Positions 10,101 through 21,100 of a stretch of 64,000 nucleotides of DNA are shown one piece after another. The notes below the pieces were generated by a model. It saw only the letters and a program-made list of their open reading frames with translations. It had not been told where the DNA came from and did no database searches. The stretch's first letter is position 1. Each line of letters starts with the position of its first letter. The stretch is from a virus. Location of the stretch: IMG/VR virus record IMGVR_UViG_3300021197_000592, positions 34,439 to 98,438 of that record, one strand, 5' to 3'. Made by a program: the position numbers and the translations under genes.

Positions 10101-13100
10101 CAACCGACTTGAAGTATTACCATCCGTATGATAGTTCATTCGTGAACGTAATGACCGGAACGAAGGTGTTAGCAAGCAACCCGAATAACTCTGGTCTACA
10201 GGGAATGGAATCCACCAGTGAACAGGGAATAAACTTCAACAGTGGATTGAAACTCATCTCGACTCCGGCTAACACCACTCAAACCATTACCACTAGTAAA
10301 CTGAGAGCAACCTCAAACGAAGGAACATACTCCAAAGATAGAACACTTGGATATGACATATCCAATGTCAAGTCGCTCTCTACAAATGACTCCTTCTTCT
10401 CCTTCAACCTTGCAAATGAGAACGGAGTAAGTTCCACAACTCAGGATATTAAGACTGTAGCGAAAGATATGTTCCACGTGGTTGACGTACAAGAGAAAGC
10501 AGAGGGTACGACTACGATGACTCTTGCTCCTAATATGCCAGTTGTGCTTGGAAGACTTGATTCCAACACCTCTGACACTAGAGGTAATACCGCCTTGTAC
10601 TTCGTTAATTCCAACTTGGATACTGGTGGTTTCGTTCATCGTCTAGCAGATACACACGTAGGCGCACATCTGAGTTTTGACCACGTTAACGGAGGAGGAA
10701 CCACGAAGGAACCCGGAATATACGGGACCAAGGAGACAATGAGGTATTGGGATTTTCAAAGATTGACGCCCGGCATACTAAGCACGACATACGATAGCAT
10801 ATACAACATTGGTCTAACACCTCAGAAGATACAGGGATATGCAATTGCCTACGGAACGAAACTAGATGGCACAGTAACCACCCCCTCTACCACTCCTACA
10901 GGAAAGCCGATTCATGGTAGTAATACCCTCAAGGGTTGGGAGTATATTGGTAATTTCTATGGGGGCGGAATAGACCCCGATACCCTTGTCGAATCATATG
11001 ATGCCTCCGATAGTGAGACTGCGTATGAGGCGGATATAGACTATGATGTCTTTGAGCAGATAGACCCACGGGCTACTACTTACGAACTACTGGCTACTGG
11101 TGATATATTGCCAAACTCAAAACTAAGAGATAATAACATTGGATACCACACTTTTAGTTTCGATGAGTTCGGTGTTCTTCTAGAATCAGAGCCTAACGTA
11201 ACGGGGACAACCAACCATGAGAAGTACACTGGAACAAGCCAAACTACATCCCAAACAGAGAACATGTTTGAGGAGAACTCAATACAATCTGCAACGATAA
11301 CCACTAACCAAATCAGGAGATTCGGGGTAATGAGACTAGTGGAGGCTACCTTTGATTGGCATTTCAATCCGGTTGAATTCGATGCTCTGAAGAAAAGCGA
11401 TGAGATTCCACTAGTAGGATACTTTGACTACATCACAATGAAAGACCCTACAGAACATCAAGACACTGGTAGCATCACTGTAAACAATAGTGGTACTATA
11501 ACTTCTGAATCCGTGACTGACACTGCGGGAGATATGTTCTATTCCTCTAACCTTGTCGGAGATTTCCCATTTAAATCCACACTGCCTACCCAAGTAGCGG
11601 GTATCAATGGGTTAGTTGCTATCAAGAAGACTGATAATAGTAGTTTTGTGAGTAATAATGCATTCACAATAAGCGGTGTAAATGGCTTTACTACTAGTGG
11701 GGAACTATTGAAATTTGCAGGAAGCAGTTCTAAACAAGGAGTACACCACTACAAGGTCTTTGGAACCACTGACTACAACATTGAAAGTCTAACCACTAGG
11801 GGCGGTCATGCTAATCTATTGACAGATTTGACACAGGGCAAGAACGCAATTAGATGGACTGATGTATTTATTGCTAGACCTAGTTACTTTGGAACGAACT
11901 TCAAGTATGCCTTATTACAAGAGGACAGTGGTGACGGGTCTGACACATACAACCCGCATAATATCATACTGCCATTGATTGTGGAGGAACAATCTGCTAA
12001 TGGGACTAATCGGACATCCAGAACCAAGCACCCATTCAGTATAGATGGGTTCACTGGATACAATCACATCTCAAGGGTGATTTGTGGATTGTCTGATAGA
12101 ACCTTCGCTACTCACGGTAGTAATTTCGGTGTAGGGGATAAGTTCGGACATGGGAATAGTGCCGCGATTGATGAGGGTAGCGCACACCCATATGCAGGTT
12201 GCATAGCACTGTTCAAGGATGTCAGAAGCAGTGCGGCGGGGGTCAAGTACGAATTGATGAGCAGTCCTTTGCAGTTGGACTCACACTCTAATTACACAGG
12301 ATATATCTCAACTATATCAGGTGAGAACGACCACGACCAGCACACTAGGAATTGCATGATACAAGAGTATGGCACTAACAATTTCCTTGCTATGCTAGGA
12401 ACCAAGACAAAGGATGTCCAATACTTGCAGAATCTAGATGATAGCAATCACGATAGGCTATTTGAGAACACAACAACTAATACCGCATTGGAAGCATCAG
12501 GAGTAACACTCAACGATGGTGGCGGTATTAATGCTAATTCTACAACTACTCTTACCGTTGATGGTAAGGATGCTACTGACCATTTCTCTGTAGGTGATAT
12601 TGTATTTGATGAGAGTAGCGTACTCATAGGTGTGGTGGCATCACTTGTGGATGACGAAATAACACTAGTTGCTAACAATGCAATTGCTGTGTCTGATAAT
12701 GAGAACCTAAAGAAGCATGTTGTTCCTATCTCAACTCGTCTTAGAGTTGATGACCATAACAGCCTAGTTAACTCTTCTAAGGGGACTAAGGTAGATTCAG
12801 CCCAACTGTTGTTGAAACCCACACTCAGGCTAGGCACTGGGCAGGGAGTAACATACAGTAATAGCAATAAAACGGCTACCTTCGTATTAGATGAATTGAA
12901 CTATGTTAGTAATGGGAACCCTTGGTTGAGTTACATGCCTGATTTGACGGGACATTACATTGTCTCAGAGGAAACTACCCTTGGAGTAGATATCACTGAG
13001 ACACAAACAAAGAGTTCACCTAAGTTCATCTCTAAGATAACCAGCCATGTAATCTCCACCGCCCCTTCCGGCTTTACTAATGAGCAACACACAATTACAT

Positions 13101-14788
13101 TTGATAGGGCTATCGACACCAGCACCAACGGCAATGACTATCGTTTGATGCGTCCAGCAGAAACGACCTTTGATTCCAAGAGAGATAACGTGGAATTCAA
13201 CATTATGGATGATACTGGGCTAAGAGGAGATGTAGTTGTTAGTGATTTCAGAGATGGTTCAACTAGTGGTGTCAGTGACAAGTACCGAGAAGGTGTGTTC
13301 TCCATGTACCTGTTAGTAGACATTGACCATTCCAATACGACTGGTAATCAGAACAAATACCTAGAGAAGAGAACTGGAACCGATGCGATTGCAGGTTTCA
13401 CTAATGGTGAGTCCATCGATGTGTTTGTCACTGATGGTATTAACTCTCAAAGAACTCTGTTGAATGTGAGTACGACTAGGAAAAAGGGAGGGGGTGCTGC
13501 TACGGAAAACATACTGAGTTTCACTTTCGATGGTACACTAGACGGTAATGGAGTCGTATCCGTTGGGGGAGTGTTTGACATAACGCTTGGAAAGAGGCCA
13601 CAATTGCAAAACCCGACTCGTTGTCATATAGGAACGACATACAGTGTTTCGTCACAATTGGAAAAAGAAGTCGAGAAGATTGTGAAGGAGGCTAACTTGG
13701 ACTACGACAATGCACGTAGTTTCGCTAACCCAACCGGCATGATAGTGAATAGCGGTACGACTTCCTCAACCTCGATAACATGCACAGAGAATGTAACTGG
13801 AATAAGCGCAGGTGACGTTCTATTCTCCTTTGATGGACATCTGATTGGTGAAGTAGCGAATGGTGGGATATCGAATGCAGTCATAACACTGACAAAGAAA
13901 TATTTCACTCCTTTGCAGTATGATGAATTAGTAAAGATAAACAAGAAGACGTTCGTAACTAACATTAAATTCAACAATGAGAATATGTATAGCGCAGTCA
14001 ACTCTTTAATCTCAAAACGCGGTTTAGATTACACTATCAAGAATGGGTCTTTCATTACAAGGAACATAGAGGACACTAGCATTCTCAGGAAACACGCATT
14101 GTCTTACAAGGAATCAAGTCGTTTGATAAAGGTCGGAAGCAACAAATCTATGTTTGACAAGGCGAATAAGATAATCGTTATTGGAGACAGGGTTCAATAC
14201 GAACTAGAACAACCTACCAAGAAACAAACAAGAGCCATAAAGGTAGTTGATTCAACGATAAAAACAAGAGTGGATGCTGAGACAAAGGCAGTTGAATTAA
14301 TGAGTATCTACAGCGGTGAAACTAGAAAGATAAACGTGGAAGTACAGAAGAAGGGACTTGAACTGATAGAGGCAGGTGACATAATCAGAATGAACTTCCC
14401 TAACCACAACATACCAGTCAATGACTACATCGTGTTTGAGATAGAGAACGTTCTATCTGGAACCCTGAAACTACAAGTCGGTACGTTTGACAAGACAATA
14501 GCAGAGAGATTAAGCGAACTGTCTTCTCAACAATCAGGGGACAGTACAGTGTTACTAGGTAGAGATGCTGAAATAAACAGTTCAGGTAAGTTCCTATTCG
14601 ATGCAATTAAACTAAAGAACATCAGTTTGTCCTATACAATTACAGGGTCTTCCAATGCACTTTCTCGTAACTCTAACATGGGATTCGATGACTTGGTTGG
14701 ATTCACCGAAGAAGTAGGATTTGAGCATAGTGTCGTTACCAAGAAGAGTTACAGAGATAGGTTCTACGAACAGGAGGACTACACATGA
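7172..14788 (+). CDS. Giant tail hub/tip protein
   Basis: 2,538 aa. The start ATG directly follows the previous stop (TGA-ATG). The long N-terminal part is Ser/Thr/Asp-rich with inserted copies of the beta module shared with the upstream protein: about 390-440, 845-905 (VVDGTDPRTKFVVGDKIYKDDG) and 1785-1850 (TTTLTVDGKDATDHFSVGD). The last ~400 residues differ. FVTNIKFNNENMYSAVNSL, a charged helix and a beta domain with KINVEVQKKGLELIEAGDIIRM and VFEIENVLSG resemble gp27/gp44-type baseplate hub proteins. It therefore probably forms the tail tip with adhesin-like decorations. Overlaps the next gene as ATGA. Confidence 0.6.
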   Translation: MGTTDKGKALFVMNAGKTESDITDDSTSFDYGDHATKKTEAYLSTSVNPLFVQNNLQYENSLIGTDSTCDYNNDPTITMDDTSILVVGMGVSGTGIPSGATVASITNSTTFELSVSTTGGAVTNGTLTFSKLVNSANFIEIRKDSHGGSISNDLADKVGNRLYPGNTTLTSFAQNRNETHSFKLKVFDSQVANSETNRKLVYSTSNYPATEEIGLDIENYDYFVLLNPDTVQMGADAVRPHFAKVTRIITFDEFGDGLEFSPPYPTEVPLNTKFEIYKGPAKTATDIVAVSYGLRGDTSSSTPKHDRVNVCSRPTWYFYDERLDEKNQLDYMTKYNATHLRWWGYSTNISITEVKEHAQFAVGSNTVKFITSGSSDTNKLSVGMSLFNASDVYLGNIESISSNDVLLDFARIAVSATTSDFNVKVGKTIQNVIFRTEGKFDNTIPSLGKERLDAVLVDANLTSDDSNSSDFYRWQNAFPKMHRHTANSDTTTATTLDGNLTGPGKYVTFELANFKNNRIPHVIDAIVNNPRNKMSQIGKFSIIDNSGLQHLKVQEEDDLIIQKNIHNDDLKLIAFHGTAARDSSNTSLIVLSDIKKETELRAILSTNDIVEIDGYQYVVNAVNAQSSGTQSFTVKDKKLRTANTWTGSAVAENFTGKTLFLTPYTGVLNTELEPDTEFNYTQSRLNIDGITVEKEKTKLYNARLVNGIFNGHDNKIDYGDRDNKYLKMQDSDRVFYQRSNENLSRFYYYKGAYAVSDTVFTGIVEDVTSSAENGLSTLNIVGRDETSQLLTQTITRDTLLLDDVVHTNVPPTLSHATTLTGFATEDSGVNVNGALSAGAYNSIVVDGTDPRTKFVVGDKIYKDDGTFIGVITVMANANTISLDSADLSTRPALADNHNLHKSVIIDNGQVVETLSGNVNATGYISLSPGGLSDLNVAPKRGGILMNQAGEFVGVVKDTSNNSVLYLFNSPVSTATVTTDLKYYHPYDSSFVNVMTGTKVLASNPNNSGLQGMESTSEQGINFNSGLKLISTPANTTQTITTSKLRATSNEGTYSKDRTLGYDISNVKSLSTNDSFFSFNLANENGVSSTTQDIKTVAKDMFHVVDVQEKAEGTTTMTLAPNMPVVLGRLDSNTSDTRGNTALYFVNSNLDTGGFVHRLADTHVGAHLSFDHVNGGGTTKEPGIYGTKETMRYWDFQRLTPGILSTTYDSIYNIGLTPQKIQGYAIAYGTKLDGTVTTPSTTPTGKPIHGSNTLKGWEYIGNFYGGGIDPDTLVESYDASDSETAYEADIDYDVFEQIDPRATTYELLATGDILPNSKLRDNNIGYHTFSFDEFGVLLESEPNVTGTTNHEKYTGTSQTTSQTENMFEENSIQSATITTNQIRRFGVMRLVEATFDWHFNPVEFDALKKSDEIPLVGYFDYITMKDPTEHQDTGSITVNNSGTITSESVTDTAGDMFYSSNLVGDFPFKSTLPTQVAGINGLVAIKKTDNSSFVSNNAFTISGVNGFTTSGELLKFAGSSSKQGVHHYKVFGTTDYNIESLTTRGGHANLLTDLTQGKNAIRWTDVFIARPSYFGTNFKYALLQEDSGDGSDTYNPHNIILPLIVEEQSANGTNRTSRTKHPFSIDGFTGYNHISRVICGLSDRTFATHGSNFGVGDKFGHGNSAAIDEGSAHPYAGCIALFKDVRSSAAGVKYELMSSPLQLDSHSNYTGYISTISGENDHDQHTRNCMIQEYGTNNFLAMLGTKTKDVQYLQNLDDSNHDRLFENTTTNTALEASGVTLNDGGGINANSTTTLTVDGKDATDHFSVGDIVFDESSVLIGVVASLVDDEITLVANNAIAVSDNENLKKHVVPISTRLRVDDHNSLVNSSKGTKVDSAQLLLKPTLRLGTGQGVTYSNSNKTATFVLDELNYVSNGNPWLSYMPDLTGHYIVSEETTLGVDITETQTKSSPKFISKITSHVISTAPSGFTNEQHTITFDRAIDTSTNGNDYRLMRPAETTFDSKRDNVEFNIMDDTGLRGDVVVSDFRDGSTSGVSDKYREGVFSMYLLVDIDHSNTTGNQNKYLEKRTGTDAIAGFTNGESIDVFVTDGINSQRTLLNVSTTRKKGGGAATENILSFTFDGTLDGNGVVSVGGVFDITLGKRPQLQNPTRCHIGTTYSVSSQLEKEVEKIVKEANLDYDNARSFANPTGMIVNSGTTSSTSITCTENVTGISAGDVLFSFDGHLIGEVANGGISNAVITLTKKYFTPLQYDELVKINKKTFVTNIKFNNENMYSAVNSLISKRGLDYTIKNGSFITRNIEDTSILRKHALSYKESSRLIKVGSNKSMFDKANKIIVIGDRVQYELEQPTKKQTRAIKVVDSTIKTRVDAETKAVELMSIYSGETRKINVEVQKKGLELIEAGDIIRMNFPNHNIPVNDYIVFEIENVLSGTLKLQVGTFDKTIAERLSELSSQQSGDSTVLLGRDAEINSSGKFLFDAIKLKNISLSYTITGSSNALSRNSNMGFDDLVGFTEEVGFEHSVVTKKSYRDRFYEQEDYT

Positions 14789-15117
14789 TAGTTAACACAG
14801 GGAAAGAAGCGTTGGCAACAACAATGGCAAGCACATACACGAAGGTAAAGGTTGGAAATGGAGGGGATGATACTGCTGCTTCACAAAGCGCGTTAGACTC
14901 CTTTGTGGCAGAGAAAACTGTCACTCCCTCTGTTATAGGGTCACAATTGGTTTGGACTGCAACATTCACAGGTGCAGAGTTAGGGACACAAGGAGTATCA
15001 GAACTAGGCATATTCGATACTTCCAACACGTTATTGAGCCGAGTCACGTTCACAAACACCGGGGTTGTAGCGTCAGCGGATACTGTGACATTTACAATTA
15101 GAGTGGAGGTAGACTGA
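14785..15117 (+). CDS. Small tail-collar/fibre-associated protein
   Basis: 110 aa beginning MIVNTGKEALATTMASTYTK and containing KVGNGGDDTAASQSALDSFV, then a beta-rich second half with ELGIFDTSNTLLSRVTF. The pattern 'G-x-GTT.A....T.AL' followed by 'ElGlF...g.l..R..f' is widespread in small phage tail proteins encoded just before fibre genes. Translationally coupled on both sides (ATGA before, TGATG after). Likely connects the fibre to the tail tip; assignment by pattern memory and context. Confidence 0.5.
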   Translation: MIVNTGKEALATTMASTYTKVKVGNGGDDTAASQSALDSFVAEKTVTPSVIGSQLVWTATFTGAELGTQGVSELGIFDTSNTLLSRVTFTNTGVVASADTVTFTIRVEVD

Positions 15118-18100
15118 TGGTTAATTCAAATCCGGGCTTTCTAACTACTTTATCCGCTACTCCAAATACAAGAATAGTAGATGGCACAGACAATATCCAC
15201 AGTGGAATAATCAATGCGCTGAATGTTGCAACTGGCGGTAATGCAGTCATCAGTGGGTTCAACATAACACAAGAGGATGGTGGTACATACACACAGTATG
15301 ATGTTGCGACTGGAAAGATACTGAGAGATGGAATATTAGTCAGCGTATCTGCTAGAAGTGATATCGCTCCGGGTGTAGGAGCAAGAGCAGACAATGACTG
15401 GTATGCTACAGTAGTGGTAGATTCTTCAAACGTAATACAAATCAGGACTGGCGGTAGTGGTGTATCTACTGCGTCTGTATCTACTCTAACGGCGAGCGAC
15501 ATTCCTGTTGCAATCATAAAATATCCAGCAGGAACAGACCATGATGCAGTAGACAGGCCTGTTCAGTTTCTAGGATACAATGGCTCTACCAGAGGGCTGA
15601 GCATACTCAACAGTGGTTCTGAGACACTCAGGATAAACGCAAATGCGACACTGACCAAAGGTTCAGCAACGCTGACTCTACCATCATCAACAGGAACGAT
15701 AGCACTCACATCAGACATAACATACACATCTGCCATATCAGAAGGAAATTCTGGACTTATACCAAGTGGTGGTGTAGGTACATCAAATATTGCAAATGAT
15801 GCAGTGACTTACGCTAAGATGCAGAATGTATCAGGCACAGACAAGATACTCGGAAGAGATAGTTCTGGTGCTGGAATAGTCGAGGAAATGACTCCTGCTA
15901 ATGTGAGAACGATGCTAGGCATCGAAACAGGTGCTACTGCTGACCAGAGCGATGCTGAGATTGAAACTGCATATCACAATCAGGTGGCACAAGTGTCCTC
16001 TGCTGAAAGAACAGCAGGAAACTCAACCGCAATCAAGAGGTATACTCCTGCTGATATCAAGAGCATGATTGATGCTCATCAGACAGATACAAACACTGAT
16101 GTCACTGTTGCTAACCTAAAAACCAAACTAAACTCAGATTTTGGTGGAGACTTTACCATTGGTACACAATCAAACGACACTGCGATATTAAGTGGTCATC
16201 TAACAGTCGGTGGGAATCTTACGGTAAATGGTGCGACCCAAACAATCAACTCGACAGTCGTAACAATCGATGACCCTGTATTCACTCTAGGAGGAGATAG
16301 TGCAGGAACCAATGATGATAAAGACAGAGGAATTGAATTCAAATGGCATGATGGTGCTAACCCCAAAGTAGGTTTCTTCGGGTTCGATGACAGTGTAGGT
16401 AAGTTCACATTCATACCAGATTCAACAAACTCAAGTGAGGTCTTCTCCGGCACTGCTGGAACCATTGTAGCAAACCTAGAGGGAGCAGTTACCGGAAACG
16501 CTTCCACTGCAACTGCTTTGGCTACATCTAGGAATTTTAGCATCACTGGTGATGTGACTGCGGGCGCAATTGGATTCACTGGTGCTGGTAATGTAGCGCT
16601 TTCAACTACCCTAGCAGATGATGCTGTGGCAACGGCCAAGATTGCTGACGATGCAGTTACCAGTGCTAAGATTGCAGATGCTACGATTGCCACAGGAAAC
16701 TTAGCCGATGATTCTGTTACATTCGCAAAGATGCAGGATACTTCGACTAACAACCGTGTGCTAGGCGCAACGACTGCTGGAACAATCGGAGAAGTGCAAG
16801 TCGCTACTGCAATGGTAGCAGACGATGCGATAACATCGGCAAAGATAGCAGATGATGCTGTTGGGGCTGACCAACTGGCCTCTAACGCTGTTGTGAACGC
16901 AAGTGTCGCTAGTAATGCGGCAATAGCACAAAGCAAGATAGATGGCTTGGTATCCGCTCTGAGTGGAAAGGAACCAAGTCAAACCATTGGTGATGGACTA
17001 GATAGAACTAGTGCTACATTGAAGGTTGACATCGATGGACTGACGATTGAGAACGGCATAGACAGAACTGCTGATTTCATAATGTATGATGATGCTACCA
17101 ATGGGCTTAGGAGAATCAATCCTGCTAACCTCTTTGGGCTACTGATTGCTTCCGATGTTCCTGATATTAGTTCTGCATACAGAGCAACTGGAACGGCTCT
17201 TGTGAATGCAGACATCTCAAACAGTGCTGCAATAAGCGCAGACAAGATTGCTGATGGTTCGACTAACAAGGTCTTCACGGCTACACTGAAATCAAAACTT
17301 GATGGAGTTGCCGCTGGTGCTACTGCTGGTGCTGACTGGTCTAGCAATGTGTCTAATATTTCTGTAGCCAACTCCCAACTTGCAGGTAGTATCGCTAATG
17401 CAAAACTTGCTAACTCATCAGTTACTATCAATAGCAACTCATTGAATCTCGGTGGGACTCTAACATTAGATACTGATGATTTCGCAGAGGGAACTAACAA
17501 GTTCTATACTGATGAAAGAGTTGATGACAGAGTAAACACTCTTATCACAGATGGAGAGGGAATAACCACTACTTACAATGATAGTTCAAACACCCTTACA
17601 CTAGCGGCAGAACTCGCTACCACATCGAACAAAGGTGTAGCATCTTTCTCCTCTGCTCACTTTGATGTAACATCAGGAGCAGTATCGATAAAGGCCGCTA
17701 GTATATCTGATTCACAAATAGCAAGTAATGGTAGTATAGCACAAAGCAAAATAGCAAATTTAGTTTCCAACCTTTCCGATAAGATTGAAAATCTAGGTGA
17801 TTTGAGCATCACCTCTTCTGCCACTGAGTTAAATGTCTTGGATGGGATACCAGCGACACTCACGGCAACTGAATTGGGATATGTTGACGGTGTAACCTCT
17901 GCCATACAGACTCAACTAAACAGTAAGTTGTCTTCAGTGGCAGTAGCAGATTTAACCGATATAAACTCACTAAGCACAAGCATCAACACTAACTCCACAC
18001 ATACTCAATTAGCCACGGCCAAGGCAGTTAAGGATTACATTACTCAACAGCAGGTAGAGGACCGAACATATACAATATCTGCGACACTAGACGGAGGAAG

Positions 18101-21100
18101 CACTCCTCTGCTTACGATATCAGACCAGTTTGGAGGTAGTTCTACTGTAGCCGTAACTGGTGGAGATAGAATAACTACTACGGTGATTTCTGATAGATTA
18201 CATATTTCTGATTCAGGAAAGGGAGGAGTCGCTAGTGCGGCTTTCAACCAAGGACTACTGACGCTAACTCACGATGATGGAACAACTACCACCGCTACTG
18301 TTCCTGACTCTACGACTGATGCTCATGGTCTAATGACTGACGACCAGTTTGATAAACTGGCGGCGATAGAAGCCCAAGCAGATGTTACCGATAAAGCAAA
18401 TGTGGTGGCTTCTCTTGGACTTCTTAATGAGAGCGACACTCTTTACCTTGGTGACGCTGGCAATGATACTACTGTTAGGGTCAGGGGTAATTTCTTCGTA
18501 GACGGGACGACCACCACAATTAATCAAACTGAGATTAACGTACAAGACGCAATCAAGTTTGAGGGGCAGACTGCTGATGACCACGAAACCATCCTTCGTA
18601 TCATAGACCCGACTGCTGACAGGGTAATTTCTCTACCTGATATCACTGGTACGGTTGTCACAACAGGAGATTCACAGACTATTGCTACTGGTATGATAGC
18701 AAATCTAGGAGTGACAACAGGCAAGATAGCGAGCAACGCAGTCAGTAGTGGTAAATTAGCAACAGGAGCAGTGGCAACTGCTAAGATTGCGGATGACGCT
18801 GTAACAGGAGCGAAGATTGATTTCATCGATGACTCAATTGCGGCTACAGATACTCACATAATGGTAGCAGATGGGACTGACTACAACAACGTAGCAATGT
18901 CGGGTGACGCAACTCTAGCCAATGATGGTGTCCTAACGATAGCAAACCTCGCAGTAGAGACAGGAATGTTGGCGAATCTAGGAGTGACCACTGCTAAGAT
19001 TGCCGCAGATGCAATCACTGGTGCTAAGATAGCAGATGATGCAATAAACTCTGAGCATTACACTAATGGGTCAATTGATGAGGCTCACATCGCAGACAAT
19101 GCAGTTACCGTTTCTAAGATAAGTGGGTTAACGAGTCTAGGCAGTGGAACTGTAATTAGTTCTGCTGAGAGAACCAAACTATCTGGAATAGCGACTTCTG
19201 CTGATGTTACTGGCACTACGAATGTAAATGCCGCAGGTGCGGTAATGCACACAGATATCCCTGATTCAGATACAGGATTCGTAAAGAGGACTGGTTCGGA
19301 GACTTATGACATTGATACTAATACATATCTTACTTCTCTAGCCGTTACTGGTTTAAGTGACATTGCCCAATTAGAACAGAATCTTGCAAGTATCACTGAT
19401 GACCATGCAGGGCTTGCTACTGCAAAGGCAGTCAAGGCTTATGTGGATAGCATTCCCGGTGGCGTAGGTGGAATGTCATTCGTCTTAGAAGACGGTGATG
19501 GAACAGAACTTACGATTGCTGATTCTAAGGAAATTAAGTTTGTACCTGCTTCAAGCCTTCTCACAATAAACTGGACAGATGTTGACAACGGTACGGATGC
19601 TGACCCATACGACCTGACTTTCACAGTAGACAATGACCTTGCAAACTATGACAACTCAAGCAGTTCATTCGCAACTACGACTGCATTGACTAATGCAACT
19701 GCGGCTACTGCGATAACTGGAAAGGTTCTGACAAATCTAGGAAGTGGGACTGGTGGAGCAATAGCGGCAGGAGATACGATTCTAGCCGCAATGCAGAAAC
19801 TAGAGACTAGGACTGCACTGAATGATGCTAAGGTAACCAACACGGATGTCAACGTAAACGTATCAAATCTAACTGCTAGACTACCACAGATTACTGAGAG
19901 TGTCACAATTGGTGATGCAACAGATGTCACTGTGACAACATCAGGAGCATTGGTCGTCACTGGTAACTTGACTGTCAACGGCACGACTACCACTCTTGAC
20001 ACTACGAACCTAGCAATCGAGGACAAGAACATAGTTCTAGGAACTGGTAACAGCGGCTCTGAGGTTCTGGATGCGACTGGTCTGACTCTAGAGGGAGGCT
20101 CTGGTGACGATGTTACGTTCCAGTATAATGCAAGTGCAGATAGGATGGAACTCAAGCATGGCTCTGCATTTGAGGATTTCAAAGCAGGTACAATCCTTGC
20201 AGCATTTACTGGTGACTTAACTGGTGATGTGACGGGTAATGCTGACACTGCTACAACTCTCGCTACGGCTAGAAGCATAGCAGGTAAGTCATTCAATGGC
20301 TCTGCTGATATTACCATAGCAACAACTGACCTATCTGACATCAGTGCATTAGATACTGACCTTTCATCTGTAAGTGCCAATGATGACTCTCTTGCTAGTG
20401 CGAAGGCAATCAAGGCTTATGTTGATGCTCAAGTAGATACTGAGGATACGATTGCTGAGTTGAATGACACGAACATCGGTTCTCTATCAGCAGGTCATCT
20501 ACTCATCTACGACTCTACTGCTGGTGTATTCGATAACGCTATACCAACAGGAAGCGATACTAGCACAATAGACATGACCGTAACTGGTGGAGATGGAACA
20601 CTAGCAATCTCTGCTGATTTGAAAGACCCGAATTCTCTGACTGAGATGACAGACGATGGTGCTAGTTCTACTCGGACTGCGGCAACTGCTGACCAGATAC
20701 TAGTTTGGGAGGATGACCCCGGTGCTTTCAGGAAGATGACACTGGCAAACCTATCAGACTTCGCTGTGCAAAATGGTGCTGGTGGTATCAGCACATTCAA
20801 GACGATATCAGTTAGTGGACAGGATGACATTGTAGCAGATGACACTGCTGATACTCTAACACTAACTGCGGGTTCAGGAATCACAATAGCAAATACTGCG
20901 GCAAGTGATACCATTGCATTCTCGATAGCGGCTGGTGCGATTGCTAATACAATGCTTGCAAATGACTCCGTGAGTTTCGGTGGAGTAAGTCTAGACTTAG
21001 GACAATCAGATGCCACACCAGCATTTGATTTGGCAGATGCCACTAATTATCCTACTTCATCTCTAAGTGGAACAATCACTAATGCTCAACTTGCAGGTTC

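Noticed and set aside
16196-21043. Long minus-strand ORFs inside the giant fibre gene (e.g. 246, 255 and 178 aa)
   Set aside because: Low-complexity Ala/Ser/Val products, no start signals, caused by the codon repeat pattern of the real plus-strand gene.
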